Origin: Polynucleobacter necessarius
GTDB taxonomy: Bacteria; Pseudomonadota; Gammaproteobacteria; Burkholderiales; Burkholderiaceae
NCBI RefSeq assembly: GCF_900096765.1
Contig: NZ_LT615228.1
Span: forward strand, 1,618,669-1,682,668
DNA: 64,000 nt
Reading direction: 5' to 3'
The stretch's first letter is position 1; each line of letters starts with the position of its first letter. Made by a program: the position numbers and the translations under genes. Under the pieces are notes generated by a model. The model saw only the letters and a list, made by a program, of their open reading frames with translations, searched no databases and was not told where the DNA came from. Positions 37,705-46,721 of the stretch are shown one piece after another.

Positions 37705-38839
37705 GATTTCTAAATTTAAATTAATTCAGCTAAGTGTATTCGCAATCGTAATCGCAAGTTTGACTGCGGGATGTTCCACTCCCCCCACACGTGGGACTGG
37801 ATATAGATCGGGTACACAGGGCTCTGGAGCTAGCCCAACGACTTATAGTTCGCCCATAGCTATGTTTAGTGCGGTTTCATTTCAGGCCTTGCCTGGTTGG
37901 CAAGAAGATGACTTGTCACAAGCTTGGCCAGCATGGTTAAAAAGTTGTGATGTGTTGCGTCGAAAAAATACCGAAGTAAATTGGCGGCCAGTTTGCGCAC
38001 AGGCGGCGAGTGTTTCTGGTCGAGATAATCAGGCCATTCGTCGTTATTTTGAAAATAATTTTCAAGCGTATGAAATTCGTAATACCGCTGGCAATGACAC
38101 TGGCTTAATCACTGGTTATTACGAGCCATTAATGAATGGTTCTCTGACACGCACTAGTACCTATACTGTGCCACTCTATGCCTATCCAAAAGCCTGGCGC
38201 AGATCTAAACCGAGTCCAGCACCTACTCGAGCGGAGCTCATCAGTTCTGGCATGTTGAATGGATCTGAAATTGCATGGGTTCAAGATCCAGTAGCAGCAG
38301 CATTTATGCAAATCCAGGGCTCTGGAAAAATTCGCTTAGAAGATGGACGTATTCTTCGTCTTGGTTTTGCAGGAACAAATGACCAGCCATTTAAATCATT
38401 TGCCCAGTGGCTGTTAGATCGCAAAGATATTACCCGTAGTGAAGCAACAATGCAGGGAATTTCTCAATGGGCAAAGCGCAATCCTGATCGCGTTGAGTCC
38501 ATGCTTAATGCAAACCCCCGTTTTGTTTTCTTTAGAGAATTACCTGGTAATGTGGATCCAAGTTTGGGACCGGATGGTGCTCTTGGTGTGCCTTTGACAA
38601 ATGAACGAAGTATTGCTGTTGATTTGCAAGCCATGCCTTTGGGCGCTCCAGTCTTTTTATCCACTACTAAGGCGGTAACTGGGCAATCTTTGCAAAAATT
38701 AGTCATAGCCCAAGACACTGGTAAAGCGATTGTTGGTGGTGTCAGAGCAGATTACTATTGGGGTTCTGGTGAAGCAGCTGGTGAAATGGCTGGTAGGATG
38801 AAACAAAACGGCAAGATGTGGTTATTGTTGCCACGTTGA
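37703..38839 (+). CDS. mltA: membrane-bound lytic murein transglycosylase A (lipoprotein)
   Basis: This 378-residue precursor has a lipoprotein signal KLIQLSVFAIVIASLTAGCS, with Cys of the lipobox LTAGC near residue 24. The MltA domain has TGLITGYYEPLMNGSLTRT near residue 130, and the 3D domain at the end has VIAQDTGKAIVGGVRADYYW and GSGEAAGEMAGRMKQ, which carries the catalytic Asp. It cleaves peptidoglycan to 1,6-anhydro products at the outer membrane. The start at 37703 is chosen because the signal begins there; an upstream frame to 37598 adds no conserved sequence. Confidence 0.93.
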   Translation: MISKFKLIQLSVFAIVIASLTAGCSTPPTRGTGYRSGTQGSGASPTTYSSPIAMFSAVSFQALPGWQEDDLSQAWPAWLKSCDVLRRKNTEVNWRPVCAQAASVSGRDNQAIRRYFENNFQAYEIRNTAGNDTGLITGYYEPLMNGSLTRTSTYTVPLYAYPKAWRRSKPSPAPTRAELISSGMLNGSEIAWVQDPVAAAFMQIQGSGKIRLEDGRILRLGFAGTNDQPFKSFAQWLLDRKDITRSEATMQGISQWAKRNPDRVESMLNANPRFVFFRELPGNVDPSLGPDGALGVPLTNERSIAVDLQAMPLGAPVFLSTTKAVTGQSLQKLVIAQDTGKAIVGGVRADYYWGSGEAAGEMAGRMKQNGKMWLLLPR

Positions 38840-38863
38840 TTAAATACTGACAGAGAGAAATTC

Positions 38864-39640
38864 ATGAGCTATAAAACTATTTTGACCGAAGTTGAGGGTA
38901 AAGTTGCTACAGTCACTTTAAATCGCCCTGAAGTACTCAATGCTCTCAACGATCAATTGATGGATGAGTTGGGGGCTGCACTTCTTGCATACGATGCAGA
39001 TGACAATATTGGTTGCATCATCGTAACCGGCAGTGAGAAGGCATTTGCAGCTGGAGCCGATATTGCATCGATGGCCAAGTATGGATTGAAAGATGTATAC
39101 CGTGGCGATTTTATTTCTCGAAACTGGGAGCATATTCGCAAGGTACGTAAACCAGTGATTGCTGCAGTCTCTGGTTATGCACTTGGCGGTGGCTGCGAAT
39201 TAGCAATGATGTGTGACACCATCATGGCTGCGGATAATGCAAAATTTGCGCAGCCAGAAATAAAGTTGGGGATTATTCCTGGCGCCGGTGGAACTCAGCG
39301 TTTGCCACGTGCAGTATCGAAAGCAAAGGCGATGGATCTAGCCTTGACTGGTCGCATGATGGATGCCGCAGAGGCTGAGCGTTCAGGCTTAGTGTCCCGC
39401 ATTTTTCCTAAGGAAGATTTATTAAGGGAAGTCAAAGCCGTTGCCAAAGATATCGCTGATATGCCTTTGTTAGTCAGCATGATGGTGAAAGAGAGCATTA
39501 ATACTGCGTATGAGACAACCCTCTCAGAAGGAATTCATTTTGAGCGTCGTTTATTCCATGCTTGTTTTGGTATGAATGATCAAAAAGAGGGCATGGCGGC
39601 GTTTATGGAAAAAAGACCAGCTAAATTTACCAACTCATAG
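38864..39640 (+). CDS. enoyl-CoA hydratase
   Basis: This 258-residue crotonase-fold enzyme hydrates enoyl-CoA. The CoA/oxyanion regions are VTGSEKAFAAGADIASMAKY near residue 57 and VSGYALGGGCELAMMCDTIM near residue 99, with the two catalytic Glu positions kept in LGGGCELAMM and QPEIKLGIIPGAGGTQRLPR. It is closest in look to FadB-like or EchA8-like short-chain hydratases. It lies 24 bases after mltA and is convergent with the amidohydrolase. Confidence 0.93.
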   Translation: MSYKTILTEVEGKVATVTLNRPEVLNALNDQLMDELGAALLAYDADDNIGCIIVTGSEKAFAAGADIASMAKYGLKDVYRGDFISRNWEHIRKVRKPVIAAVSGYALGGGCELAMMCDTIMAADNAKFAQPEIKLGIIPGAGGTQRLPRAVSKAKAMDLALTGRMMDAAEAERSGLVSRIFPKEDLLREVKAVAKDIADMPLLVSMMVKESINTAYETTLSEGIHFERRLFHACFGMNDQKEGMAAFMEKRPAKFTNS

Positions 39641-39662
39641 TATTTTTTTAATACAAGAAAAA

Positions 39663-40853
39663 TTACTTGAGGTAGCGCTGAGCTAGGGTTACCCAGTAGC
39701 TCGCGCCTACCGGAATAAGGGCATCATTGAAATCATAGGATGGGTTGTGTAGATGACATGGTCCCATGCCGTGACCCACGGAGCGATGATCGCCATCCCC
39801 ATTTCCTAAAAAAACGTAGCAGCCCGGTTTTTCTAAAAGCATAAAAGCAAAATCTTCAGCGCCCATAGTGGGGTCAATGGAGGTATCTACATTTTGCTTG
39901 CCCACAAGATCACTCATGACTTCGCTCGCGAATTGAACTTCATTGGCGTGATTAATGAGTGGCGGATAATTTCTAGTGAAGGTAATTTCAGCCTGACAAT
40001 CAAAGGCGACAGCTATGCTATGGGCAACCTCTCTCAGTCTTAGTTCGATGAGATCTAACACCTCAAGTGTGAATGTGCGTACAGTTCCACTGATAAAAGC
40101 GCTATCTGGAATGACGTTACTGGTTTCGCCAGCATGAAATTGGGTCACAGAGAGAACGGCTGCATCTACTGGTTGTTTATTGCGAGTGATGATGCTTTGG
40201 AGTGCTAAAACAACTTGCGCTCCTGCGAAAACCGGATCCGCACTGTTATGTGGAAGCGCCGCATGACCGCCTCTGCCTTGAATGGTGATTTCAAAAGTAT
40301 TGCTGGAGGCCATCATAGGCCCTTCTGTTACACCGAAATGGCCTTCTGCTAATCCTGGCCAATTATGCAATCCAAATACGGCATCGCAAGGAAATTCTTT
40401 AAAGAGACCATCTTTAATCATTTCACGTGCACCTGCGCCACCTTCTTCGGCTGGCTGAAAAATAAAGATGATCGTGCCTTTAAAGTCGCGATGATTGGAT
40501 AAATATTGAGCCGCACCTAACAGCATGGCTGTGTGACCATCGTGCCCACACGCGTGCATTTTTCCAGGGTTGCGGGAGGTGTGCTCAAATGCATTGTGTT
40601 CTTGGAGTGGCAGCGCGTCCATATCAGCACGTAAGCCAATCATTTTTCCGGGGCCCAAATCTCCATCTAGTCGACCAACAACACCCGTTTTGCCCATGCC
40701 GCGAAAAACAGAGATACCCCAACTTGATAAAGCCTCTGCAACTAAATCAGATGTACGATTTTCTTCAAAACGCAACTCAGGATGAGCATGAATATTGCGT
40801 CGAATATCTTGAATATCGTTTGCGGAATCGACAATTTCAGGGATTAAATGCAT
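39663..40853 (-). CDS. M20 family amidohydrolase (hippurate hydrolase-like)
   Basis: This 396-residue protein has the M20D pattern: DIRRNIHAHPELRFEENRTS, HACGHDGHTAMLLGAAQYLS (metal-ligand Cys/His), FIFQPAEEGGAGAREMIKDG with the catalytic Glu, the dimerisation insert around residues 185-300, and TMGAEDFAFMLLEKPGCYVF. Members cleave N-acyl or N-benzoyl amino acids or indole-acetyl conjugates; the substrate here is unknown. It lies next to the bio genes on the same strand but is probably unrelated to biotin. Confidence 0.92.
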   Translation of the reverse strand: MHLIPEIVDSANDIQDIRRNIHAHPELRFEENRTSDLVAEALSSWGISVFRGMGKTGVVGRLDGDLGPGKMIGLRADMDALPLQEHNAFEHTSRNPGKMHACGHDGHTAMLLGAAQYLSNHRDFKGTIIFIFQPAEEGGAGAREMIKDGLFKEFPCDAVFGLHNWPGLAEGHFGVTEGPMMASSNTFEITIQGRGGHAALPHNSADPVFAGAQVVLALQSIITRNKQPVDAAVLSVTQFHAGETSNVIPDSAFISGTVRTFTLEVLDLIELRLREVAHSIAVAFDCQAEITFTRNYPPLINHANEVQFASEVMSDLVGKQNVDTSIDPTMGAEDFAFMLLEKPGCYVFLGNGDGDHRSVGHGMGPCHLHNPSYDFNDALIPVGASYWVTLAQRYLK

Positions 40854-40912
40854 CCCTTCATCTTATCCGAAAAATAGTAGGCAGTGCTTGCCCATCGGTT
40901 TAGCTAGGATTA

Positions 40913-41632
40913 TTAATCTGGCAATACGATGTGCTGCGCAGCAAATTGCATTGCCTCAATCGAGTATGGCTTGTTGATGGGTTTTTCAATACTTTTTGGA
41001 AATGTTGGAATAAGACCTAAAAAAGGTGCTTCAATTCTGGAGCGTAGAGTTTTGATGTTTTCATCTAAATATGACATTTCAGTTGATAAGGTATTGGCAA
41101 CCCAGCCCGCAATTTTGAGATCTTTATTTTTAATAGCTGCGCAAGTCAGCAGGGCGTGATTAATGCAGCCCAGTTTCATGCCAACCATCAAGATCACTGG
41201 TAAATCAATTGCCTTCGCAAAATCACTTAAATCTTCCTTGTGATTGAGGGGAGTAAAAAAGCCTCCAGCACCTTCGCACACAACCCAATCGCATTTAGCT
41301 CTGATGCCGTGATAAGCCTCCAGCATAGTGCCAAGTTCCAGATCTATTCCCAAATCTTGAGCTACCAAATGTGGAGCTGCAGGAATGTCTAAAACATAGG
41401 GACATAAATTTTCTTCACCTAGCTTAAGGCTGGAAGCAATTCGGAGTGTTTCCAGGTCTTCATTGAATAATTGGCCGTCTAGGCTCGTATAAGTTCCGGC
41501 AACAACTGGCTTAAATCCAAGTGTATTCTTATTTAAATGACGTAATTTCAAAATGAGGGCGCCGCTTACTAAAGTTTTGCCAACTTCAGTATCCGTACCG
41601 GTAATAAAAAAGCCAAGATGTTTGCGCATCAT
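40913..41632 (-). CDS. bioD: dethiobiotin synthetase
   Basis: This 239-residue P-loop enzyme closes the ureido ring using CO2 and ATP. FFITGTDTEVGKTLVSGALI is the Walker A region near residue 9, and VVCEGAGGFFTPLNHKEDLS is the conserved EGAGG segment near residue 117. LGFKPVVAGTY holds the substrate-carbamate Lys. It overlaps bioF by 4 bases. Length is normal. Confidence 0.95.
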   Translation of the reverse strand: MMRKHLGFFITGTDTEVGKTLVSGALILKLRHLNKNTLGFKPVVAGTYTSLDGQLFNEDLETLRIASSLKLGEENLCPYVLDIPAAPHLVAQDLGIDLELGTMLEAYHGIRAKCDWVVCEGAGGFFTPLNHKEDLSDFAKAIDLPVILMVGMKLGCINHALLTCAAIKNKDLKIAGWVANTLSTEMSYLDENIKTLRSRIEAPFLGLIPTFPKSIEKPINKPYSIEAMQFAAQHIVLPD

Positions 41633-42861
41633 ACAGTTTTTCCAATAACAATTTTCTCAATCGCTTGAAGTGTTTGAATGAGTGCTCGAACATCATCTTC
41701 CGAGTGATTCGCAGAAAAAGTGATGCGTAAACGTGCGCTTCCTTGTGGAACGGTGGGTGGACGTATGGTCGGAATCCAATAGCCAGCCTCATCTAGTAGT
41801 TTGGCTGCCAGAAGGGCATTGGCGTTGCTACCAAGAATGAGAGGCTGTATTGGTGTGCACGAAGCAATTTTTCCCCATTGAGAAAAATGCATCTCTGTTT
41901 GCCAGATATCGATGAGCTTATGAAGCTGCGTGCGACGCTGTTTGCCTTGACCGGATTCGATAATTTCCAAACTTCTAAGGAGTGCATGAGCAATTGCTGG
42001 TGGCGTTGCAGTGCTGTAAATATAGGGTCTACCTTTTTGAATGAGCCATTCAATAAATGAGTCTTGGGCACAAATAAATGCACCACTTACACCAGCGGCT
42101 TTTCCAAGCGTGCCAACGTAGATGATGCGATCAGAGTAAATACCCTCTTGCTCTAAGATCCCGTGTCCTTTTTTGCCAAGAACACCAAATCCATGTGCAT
42201 CATCGACGAGAAGAAGGGCGTCAAATTTTTCAGCAATAGCAAGCAAGTCTTTAACTGGTGCGAGATCGCCATCCATGCTAAAAACACCATCTGTCACAAT
42301 GATTTTGAGAGGGCGATGATCTTTTTTGAGTGCGTCAATCAATGAGCTCAGTTGAGTGTGTTCAAACAAGGTGACCGTAGCACTAGTTTGTGAGCTAGCA
42401 AGACGCACGCCATCAATGAGTGAAGCATGATTGAGTTTGGCTGAGTAGATGCTGGCTTGTCCGTTGGGCCCAAGCCTTGTTAAACCAGTGATGGCCGTAA
42501 TATTGGCGAGATAGCCAGTACTGAAAAATAGAGCGCGTGCATCTGGAATATATTTTGCTTCAAAGTTTGCCAATCTTTTTTCGAGTAACTCATGAGCAAT
42601 GCTGTGGCCGCTGATTAGATGAGATGCGCCACTTCCAACCCCATATTTTTGGGCACCCAAAGCTAAAGCTTCAGCAATTTGAGGGTGGTTAGCAAGCCCA
42701 AGGTAATCATTGCTACAAAAGGCTTGAAGTTGTCTTTGGTCTACTAGTGATTTGGTATCGCATGGTGAGCTTGTGATTCGTAATTTGCGCTTGAGAAGCT
42801 GTAAGTCCAAGTCTGCAATTTGGTCTTTTACAAGCTGGAATGCATGAAAGGACTTGTTCAT
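41629..42861 (-). CDS. bioF: 8-amino-7-oxononanoate synthase
   Basis: This 410-residue PLP enzyme condenses pimeloyl-CoA/ACP with alanine. It shows FCSNDYLGLANHPQIAEALA near residue 48, LLLVDDAHGFGVLGKKGHGI near residue 215 and the PLP Lys in IIYVGTLGKAAGVSGAFICA near residue 245. It overlaps both bioA and bioD by 4 bases (ATGA type), suggesting a tightly coupled bioAFD transcript. Confidence 0.95.
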   Translation of the reverse strand: MNKSFHAFQLVKDQIADLDLQLLKRKLRITSSPCDTKSLVDQRQLQAFCSNDYLGLANHPQIAEALALGAQKYGVGSGASHLISGHSIAHELLEKRLANFEAKYIPDARALFFSTGYLANITAITGLTRLGPNGQASIYSAKLNHASLIDGVRLASSQTSATVTLFEHTQLSSLIDALKKDHRPLKIIVTDGVFSMDGDLAPVKDLLAIAEKFDALLLVDDAHGFGVLGKKGHGILEQEGIYSDRIIYVGTLGKAAGVSGAFICAQDSFIEWLIQKGRPYIYSTATPPAIAHALLRSLEIIESGQGKQRRTQLHKLIDIWQTEMHFSQWGKIASCTPIQPLILGSNANALLAAKLLDEAGYWIPTIRPPTVPQGSARLRITFSANHSEDDVRALIQTLQAIEKIVIGKTV

Positions 42862-44204
42862 ACCAAAACCTTATCAAGCGCACGTGCAATAGACAGACCC
42901 ATTTGGGCTGATTCGTCTGCGGTCAGAATATAGGGCGGCATAACATAAACTGTATTGCCGATCGGTCTAATTAGCACGCCCTCCTCTAAGCATTTAGCAA
43001 ACATTTCGCGTGGAAATGATTTTGGGTTTTTTAATGCGGAATTTTTTACATCAAATGCAATGATCATTCCCTGTTGACGCCAATGCTCAATGCGCGAATC
43101 CGTTCTTGCCCAAGCAAAAGCATTTGCTAAATCTTTTGCTCGATCAATATTTTTTTCAAGCACTTGTTCTGTTTGGAAAATTTCAAGACAGGCTAGCGCT
43201 GCTGCGCATGCTAGTGGATTGCCAGTGTAAGAGTGCGAGTGTAAAAAGCCCTGTTGAGTTTGATCGCTGTAAAACGCTTGATAAATTTTCTCAGTCGTCA
43301 TGCATAACGATAGGGGTAGATAACCGCCACTAATCCCTTTGGAAAGTGTTAGGAAATCAGGCCAGATATCAGCATGCTCGCACGCAAAGAATTTACCGCT
43401 TCGTCCACAACCGACAGCGATTTCATCTGCAATCAGATGAATCTCATAACTATTACAAAGATTTCTTACGAGACGCAGATATTCTGGGGAGTGCATGGCC
43501 ATTTGACCGGCGCATTGCACTAATGGTTCAACAATAATGGCGGCAATATTGTGATGTTCTTTTTCAAAGAGTTCTGCTAGCTCGGCAGCAGCTTCTTTCG
43601 CAACATCTTCAGAACTTTGGCCAGGCTTTGCTTTGCGTGCATCTGGGGACCGAGTGGTAAAAACATCTTGCAACAGCGCCCCATAAGCATCTCTAAAAAT
43701 AGCAACATCTGTTACAGCCAGCGCACCAAGTGTTTCTCCGTGATAACCGTTTTCAAGACAAACAAATTTTTTCTTATTGGGTTTGCCGCTCAATTGCCAA
43801 TAGTGGTGGCTCATCTTCAGAGCAATCTCTACAGCAGAGGCCCCATCAGAGGCGAAAAAAACATGCCCTAAGTTTCTTTTTGTGAGTGCGCAGAGTTTTT
43901 CAGAGAGCGCTACAACTGGTGGATGAGTAAAGCCAGCGAGCATGACATGCTCAATTTTTTCGAGCTGTTCTGTTATTGCACCATTAATTCTGGGGTTGGA
44001 ATGACCAAATAAATTGGTCCACCAAGAGCTGATGCAATCGAGCAGCGCCATCCCTTGTTCATCGTATAGCCATGGTCCCTTACCTTTGGTGATGGCGACC
44101 AGCGGCATAGATTCGTGATGTTTCATCTGGGTGCAGGGGTGCCATACTGCTGCTAGGCTGCGATCAACGAGTGTGGGTTGATTTGGATCAGAAATAACCT
44201 TCAT
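42858..44204 (-). CDS. bioA: adenosylmethionine-8-amino-7-oxononanoate aminotransferase
   Basis: This 448-residue class III aminotransferase uses SAM as amino donor to make DAPA. HPCTQMKHHESMPLVAITKG, LLDCISSWWTNLFGHSNPRI, the HLIADEIAVGCGRSGKFFAC segment and the PLP Lys in LTLSKGISGGYLPLSLCMTT near residue 283 are diagnostic. I chose ATG 44204 (MKVISDPNQPTLVDRSLAAV). The frame stays open to an ATG at 44273, but that would cover the divergent bioB promoter region. Confidence 0.95.
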   Translation of the reverse strand: MKVISDPNQPTLVDRSLAAVWHPCTQMKHHESMPLVAITKGKGPWLYDEQGMALLDCISSWWTNLFGHSNPRINGAITEQLEKIEHVMLAGFTHPPVVALSEKLCALTKRNLGHVFFASDGASAVEIALKMSHHYWQLSGKPNKKKFVCLENGYHGETLGALAVTDVAIFRDAYGALLQDVFTTRSPDARKAKPGQSSEDVAKEAAAELAELFEKEHHNIAAIIVEPLVQCAGQMAMHSPEYLRLVRNLCNSYEIHLIADEIAVGCGRSGKFFACEHADIWPDFLTLSKGISGGYLPLSLCMTTEKIYQAFYSDQTQQGFLHSHSYTGNPLACAAALACLEIFQTEQVLEKNIDRAKDLANAFAWARTDSRIEHWRQQGMIIAFDVKNSALKNPKSFPREMFAKCLEEGVLIRPIGNTVYVMPPYILTADESAQMGLSIARALDKVLV

Positions 44205-44233
44205 GTTTGATATTTGACCACTAGTTTTTCCAA

Positions 44234-44247
44234 ATACAGGCCTGTAT
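44234..44247. promoter_or_regulatory. 14-bp perfect palindrome between bioA and bioB
   Basis: ATACAGGCCTGTAT is a perfect inverted repeat lying 30 bases before the bioA ATG and 47 bases before the bioB ATG, in the only control region for both. It could be an operator. It does not look like the BirA (TTGTAAACC-type) or BioR sites known for biotin genes, so the regulator is unknown; chance is possible. Confidence 0.35.
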
Positions 44248-44293
44248 CTGTTATGTTTATGGCTAGAATTCATTTATTTTCTGGAATTTACCC

Positions 44294-45331
44294 ATGTTGG
44301 ATGCTCAAACTGTAGAAAAACCCCTTACTCACGTCAAATCTAAGGCTGATGTTCTTAAAGAGGTAGATGCGTCCGGCAAGTGGTCAGTAGCTGAGGTCGA
44401 GGCACTATTTGCCCTCCCTTTCAATGAGCTTTTGTATAAAGCTCAAGAAACCCACCGCACCCATTTTCCTGAAGGGGATGTGGAGTTAGCAACCCTGCTA
44501 TCGATTAAAACTGGTGGATGCCCTGAAGATTGTGGTTATTGTCCTCAGGCGGCGCGTTATGACACTGATGTCAAAGCCGAAAAGCTGATGGGTCTCGAAG
44601 AGGTTTTAGAGGCTGCGAAAGCCGCTAAAGCAGCTGGCTCAAATCGCTTCTGCATGGGGGCTGCCTGGCGCGAACCAAAGGATCGTGATATCGAAAAAGT
44701 CACTGCCATGATTAAAGGCGTAAAAGCTTTGGGTTTGGAGACTTGCGCTACTTTAGGTATGCTTGAAGCAGAGCAAGCAAAGGCATTATCAGATGCCGGC
44801 CTTGATTTTTATAATCATAATTTAGATACAAGTGAGGATTTTTATCGCTCAGTAATTTCTACGCGCGGTTACCAAGATCGTTTAGATACGATTTCTCATG
44901 TTCGCTCAGCTGGAATGTCTGTCTGTTGCGGTGGCATCGTTGGCATGGGTGAATCTCGTCAGCAGCGAGCTGCCTTCTTAGCTCGCTTAGCAAATTTAAG
45001 TCCTTACCCCGAGTCTGTTCCGATCAATCATTTGGTGCCTGTTGCTGGTACGCCATTAGCCGAACAAAAGCCTTTAGATCCACTCGAATTTGTGAGAACT
45101 ATTGCCGTTGCTCGCATCACTATGCCAAAGGCGCGTGTCCGTCTTTCTGCAGGTCGTCAAGAGCTCGGAAGAGCTGTCCAGGCCATGTGTTTTCAGGCTG
45201 GAGCCAATTCCATTTTCTATGGTGAGCAACTACTCACTACTGGCAATCCCGAGGCAGAACAAGACCGTGAGCTCTTGGCCGAGCTTGGTCTCAAGACCAA
45301 ACAAAGTTGCAAAGCCGAGGTTTTGGTCTAA
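44294..45331 (+). CDS. bioB: biotin synthase
   Basis: This 345-residue radical-SAM enzyme inserts sulfur into dethiobiotin. The 4Fe-4S motif CPEDCGYC is at about residue 76 ([19 protein letters not shown]). [20 protein letters not shown] and [11 protein letters not shown] are BioB signatures, as are the further conserved Cys and Arg in [10 protein letters not shown]. It is divergent from bioA and followed by coq7 after 12 bases. Confidence 0.97.
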   Translation: MLDAQTVEKPLTHVKSKADVLKEVDASGKWSVAEVEALFALPFNELLYKAQETHRTHFPEGDVELATLLSIKTGGCPEDCGYCPQAARYDTDVKAEKLMGLEEVLEAAKAAKAAGSNRFCMGAAWREPKDRDIEKVTAMIKGVKALGLETCATLGMLEAEQAKALSDAGLDFYNHNLDTSEDFYRSVISTRGYQDRLDTISHVRSAGMSVCCGGIVGMGESRQQRAAFLARLANLSPYPESVPINHLVPVAGTPLAEQKPLDPLEFVRTIAVARITMPKARVRLSAGRQELGRAVQAMCFQAGANSIFYGEQLLTTGNPEAEQDRELLAELGLKTKQSCKAEVLV

Positions 45332-45343
45332 AGATTTTTTGTG

Positions 45344-45973
45344 ATGTCACCCATAGATCGTTTCATTGCTGAGTTTGATACCGCTCTGCGTTCGGTTGTT
45401 GGTGGAGCAAATGCACAGCGACCCACTCCAGGTTCTGGTAGTGCTTCAAATCAAGCTTTAGATTCTGCACAACGTCAGCATGCTGCTGGTTTGATGCGGG
45501 TCAATCACGTCGGTGAAGTTTGTGCACAAGCCTTGTATCAATCTCAAAAATTGCTTGCAAGAGACCCTCAAATTCAAAAGATGCTTGAGCATTCAGGCCT
45601 AGAAGAAATGGATCATTTGGCATGGTGCGAAATACGTCTGCAAGAGCTTGATTCACATACAAGTTATCTGAACCCATTCTGGTACGCAGGTTCTTTTGCA
45701 ATTGGATTGCTTGCAGGCTTAGCTGGCGATAAGTGGAGCTTGGGCTTTGTGGCTGAAACTGAAAAGCAAGTTGAGAATCATCTCGAAAGTCATCTTGAAA
45801 AATTACCAGAGGAAGATTTTCGTTCGCGAGCCATTGTTGATCAAATGCGAATCGATGAGATTGAGCATGGACAGTCTGCATTGCATGCAGGCGGAAAAGT
45901 TCTTCCGGAATCGATTCAAAAAGTAATGCAGGCAATGTCAAAATTCATGACCACAACAGCCTACAAAATCTAA
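45344..45973 (+). CDS. coq7: 3-demethoxyubiquinol 3-hydroxylase (Coq7 type)
   Basis: This 209-residue di-iron carboxylate protein hydroxylates the last ring position in ubiquinone synthesis. Iron ligands lie in [34 protein letters not shown], the [16 protein letters not shown] segment and [17 protein letters not shown] (ExxH pairs). I chose ATG 45344; a GTG directly upstream at 45341 is also in frame. It replaces the role of enterobacterial UbiF, as is usual in betaproteobacteria. Confidence 0.94.
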   Translation: MSPIDRFIAEFDTALRSVVGGANAQRPTPGSGSASNQALDSAQRQHAAGLMRVNHVGEVCAQALYQSQKLLARDPQIQKMLEHSGLEEMDHLAWCEIRLQELDSHTSYLNPFWYAGSFAIGLLAGLAGDKWSLGFVAETEKQVENHLESHLEKLPEEDFRSRAIVDQMRIDEIEHGQSALHAGGKVLPESIQKVMQAMSKFMTTTAYKI

Positions 45974-46022
45974 AAAAGGTTCGTGTCCCCTTTTCATGGT
46001 TTGCAGCAAATATTGAATTATT

Positions 46023-46070
46023 TTGACTGGATTATTTTTCATATACTGTATTTAAATACAGTATATTTTT
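46023..46070 (+). promoter_or_regulatory. SOS-box-like palindrome overlapping a promoter-like sequence upstream of mraZ
   Basis: A perfect 26-bp palindrome spans 46041-46066. Its core TACTGTATTTAAATACAGTA matches the enterobacterial/betaproteobacterial LexA consensus CTGT-N8-ACAG exactly. TTGACT at 46023-46028 lies at -35 spacing from it (17-18 bases to CTGTAT or TGTATT), the usual layout of a LexA-repressed promoter. No gene starts directly after it; the next is mraZ, 210 bases on. An alternative reading is a weak AT-rich terminator of coq7, because five T follow the second arm. Confidence 0.45.
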
Positions 46071-46221
46071 AGATTATCCTGCTCTATAGCTAAGACCTAT
46101 TCTTAAGTGTATTTTCCAAGCTATTGTTTCAAGTAACTATTTTATTATCACCAATTTATTAACACATGACGCTAAGTGTTTGTAAACACTAGAGAAATTC
46201 CCAAAAAATACCCAAAAACAC
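46071..46221. other. non-coding stretch upstream of mraZ
   Basis: This AT-rich part of the 304-base coq7-mraZ gap has no credible ORF; the only ATG, at 46166, gives eight codons. It contains one more inverted repeat, AGTGTTT-GT-AAACACT at 46175-46190. Nothing else is recognised. Confidence 0.5.
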
Positions 46222-46250
46222 TTGACCCCCTTATTGCGATCCTCTAAAGT
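46222..46250 (+). promoter_or_regulatory. likely main promoter of the division/cell wall cluster
   Basis: TTGACC (46222-46227) and TAAAGT (46245-46250) are spaced by exactly 17 bases, 28 bases before the mraZ ATG. The start site would fall inside the MraZ operator at 46250-46274, fitting autorepression. Confidence 0.6.
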
Positions 46251-46274
46251 GGGAGGAAGTGTGAAAAAGTGGGG
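46250..46274 (+). promoter_or_regulatory. MraZ operator, three direct repeats at 10-base spacing
   Basis: TGGGA (46250), TGTGA (46260) and TGGGG (46270) recur every 10 bases with 5-base spacers. This is the layout of the known MraZ binding site (TGGGN repeats) in E. coli and other bacteria. It lies between the promoter and the mraZ ATG. Confidence 0.75.
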
Positions 46275-46277
46275 AAA

Positions 46278-46709
46278 ATGGTGTTTCAAGGTGCGTCAGC
46301 TCTTAATTTAGATGCAAAAGGTCGGATGTCTATTCCGGCAAAGCATCGCGACGCCCTAATAGTGCAGGGTGAGGGCAGAATTACGCTCACCAAGCACCCA
46401 GATGGATGCCTCCTGCTATTCCCAAGACCCGAATGGGAAACTTTTAGAGCCAGGGTTGCGCAACTTCCAATGGATGCCCATTGGTGGCGCAGAATTTTTC
46501 TTGGTAATGCTGCAGAGGTGGAGCTTGATGGTGCTGGTCGCGTGCTGGTCAGTCCAGAACTGCGTTCGGCTGCAGGAATCGAAAAAGAAGTGATTTTGCT
46601 TGGCATGGGAAGTCACTTGGAGTTGTGGGATGCGGCAACTTATGCCGCAAAAGAACAGGCAGCAATTGCGCAAGGCATGCCTGATGCACTCAAGCAATTT
46701 AATTTTTAA
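46278..46709 (+). CDS. mraZ: transcriptional regulator MraZ
   Basis: This 143-residue protein carries two SpoVT/AbrB-like halves: [20 protein letters not shown] near residue 3 and [20 protein letters not shown] near residue 77. It forms ring oligomers and binds its own promoter region to regulate the dcw cluster. I chose ATG 46278 (MVFQGAS). A GTG at 46269 is in frame but would overlap the operator repeats. First gene of the cluster. Confidence 0.95.
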   Translation: MVFQGASALNLDAKGRMSIPAKHRDALIVQGEGRITLTKHPDGCLLLFPRPEWETFRARVAQLPMDAHWWRRIFLGNAAEVELDGAGRVLVSPELRSAAGIEKEVILLGMGSHLELWDAATYAAKEQAAIAQGMPDALKQFNF

Positions 46710-46721
46710 TGACAGGCTGCC

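Noticed and set aside
44205..44273. N-terminal extension of BioA to ATG 44273
   Set aside because: It would fill the bioA/bioB control region and the added residues do not look like the family; ATG 44204 fits the usual N-terminus.
45501..45941. 146-codon open frame on the minus strand
   Set aside because: It lies entirely antisense to coq7, whose di-iron motifs are complete; no family resemblance or ribosome site, so it is a shadow frame.
46041..46070. Reading the coq7-mraZ palindrome only as a terminator
   Set aside because: A T-run follows, but the stem is almost all A-T and the core fits CTGT-N8-ACAG exactly, so I list it as an SOS-box candidate with the terminator as alternative.
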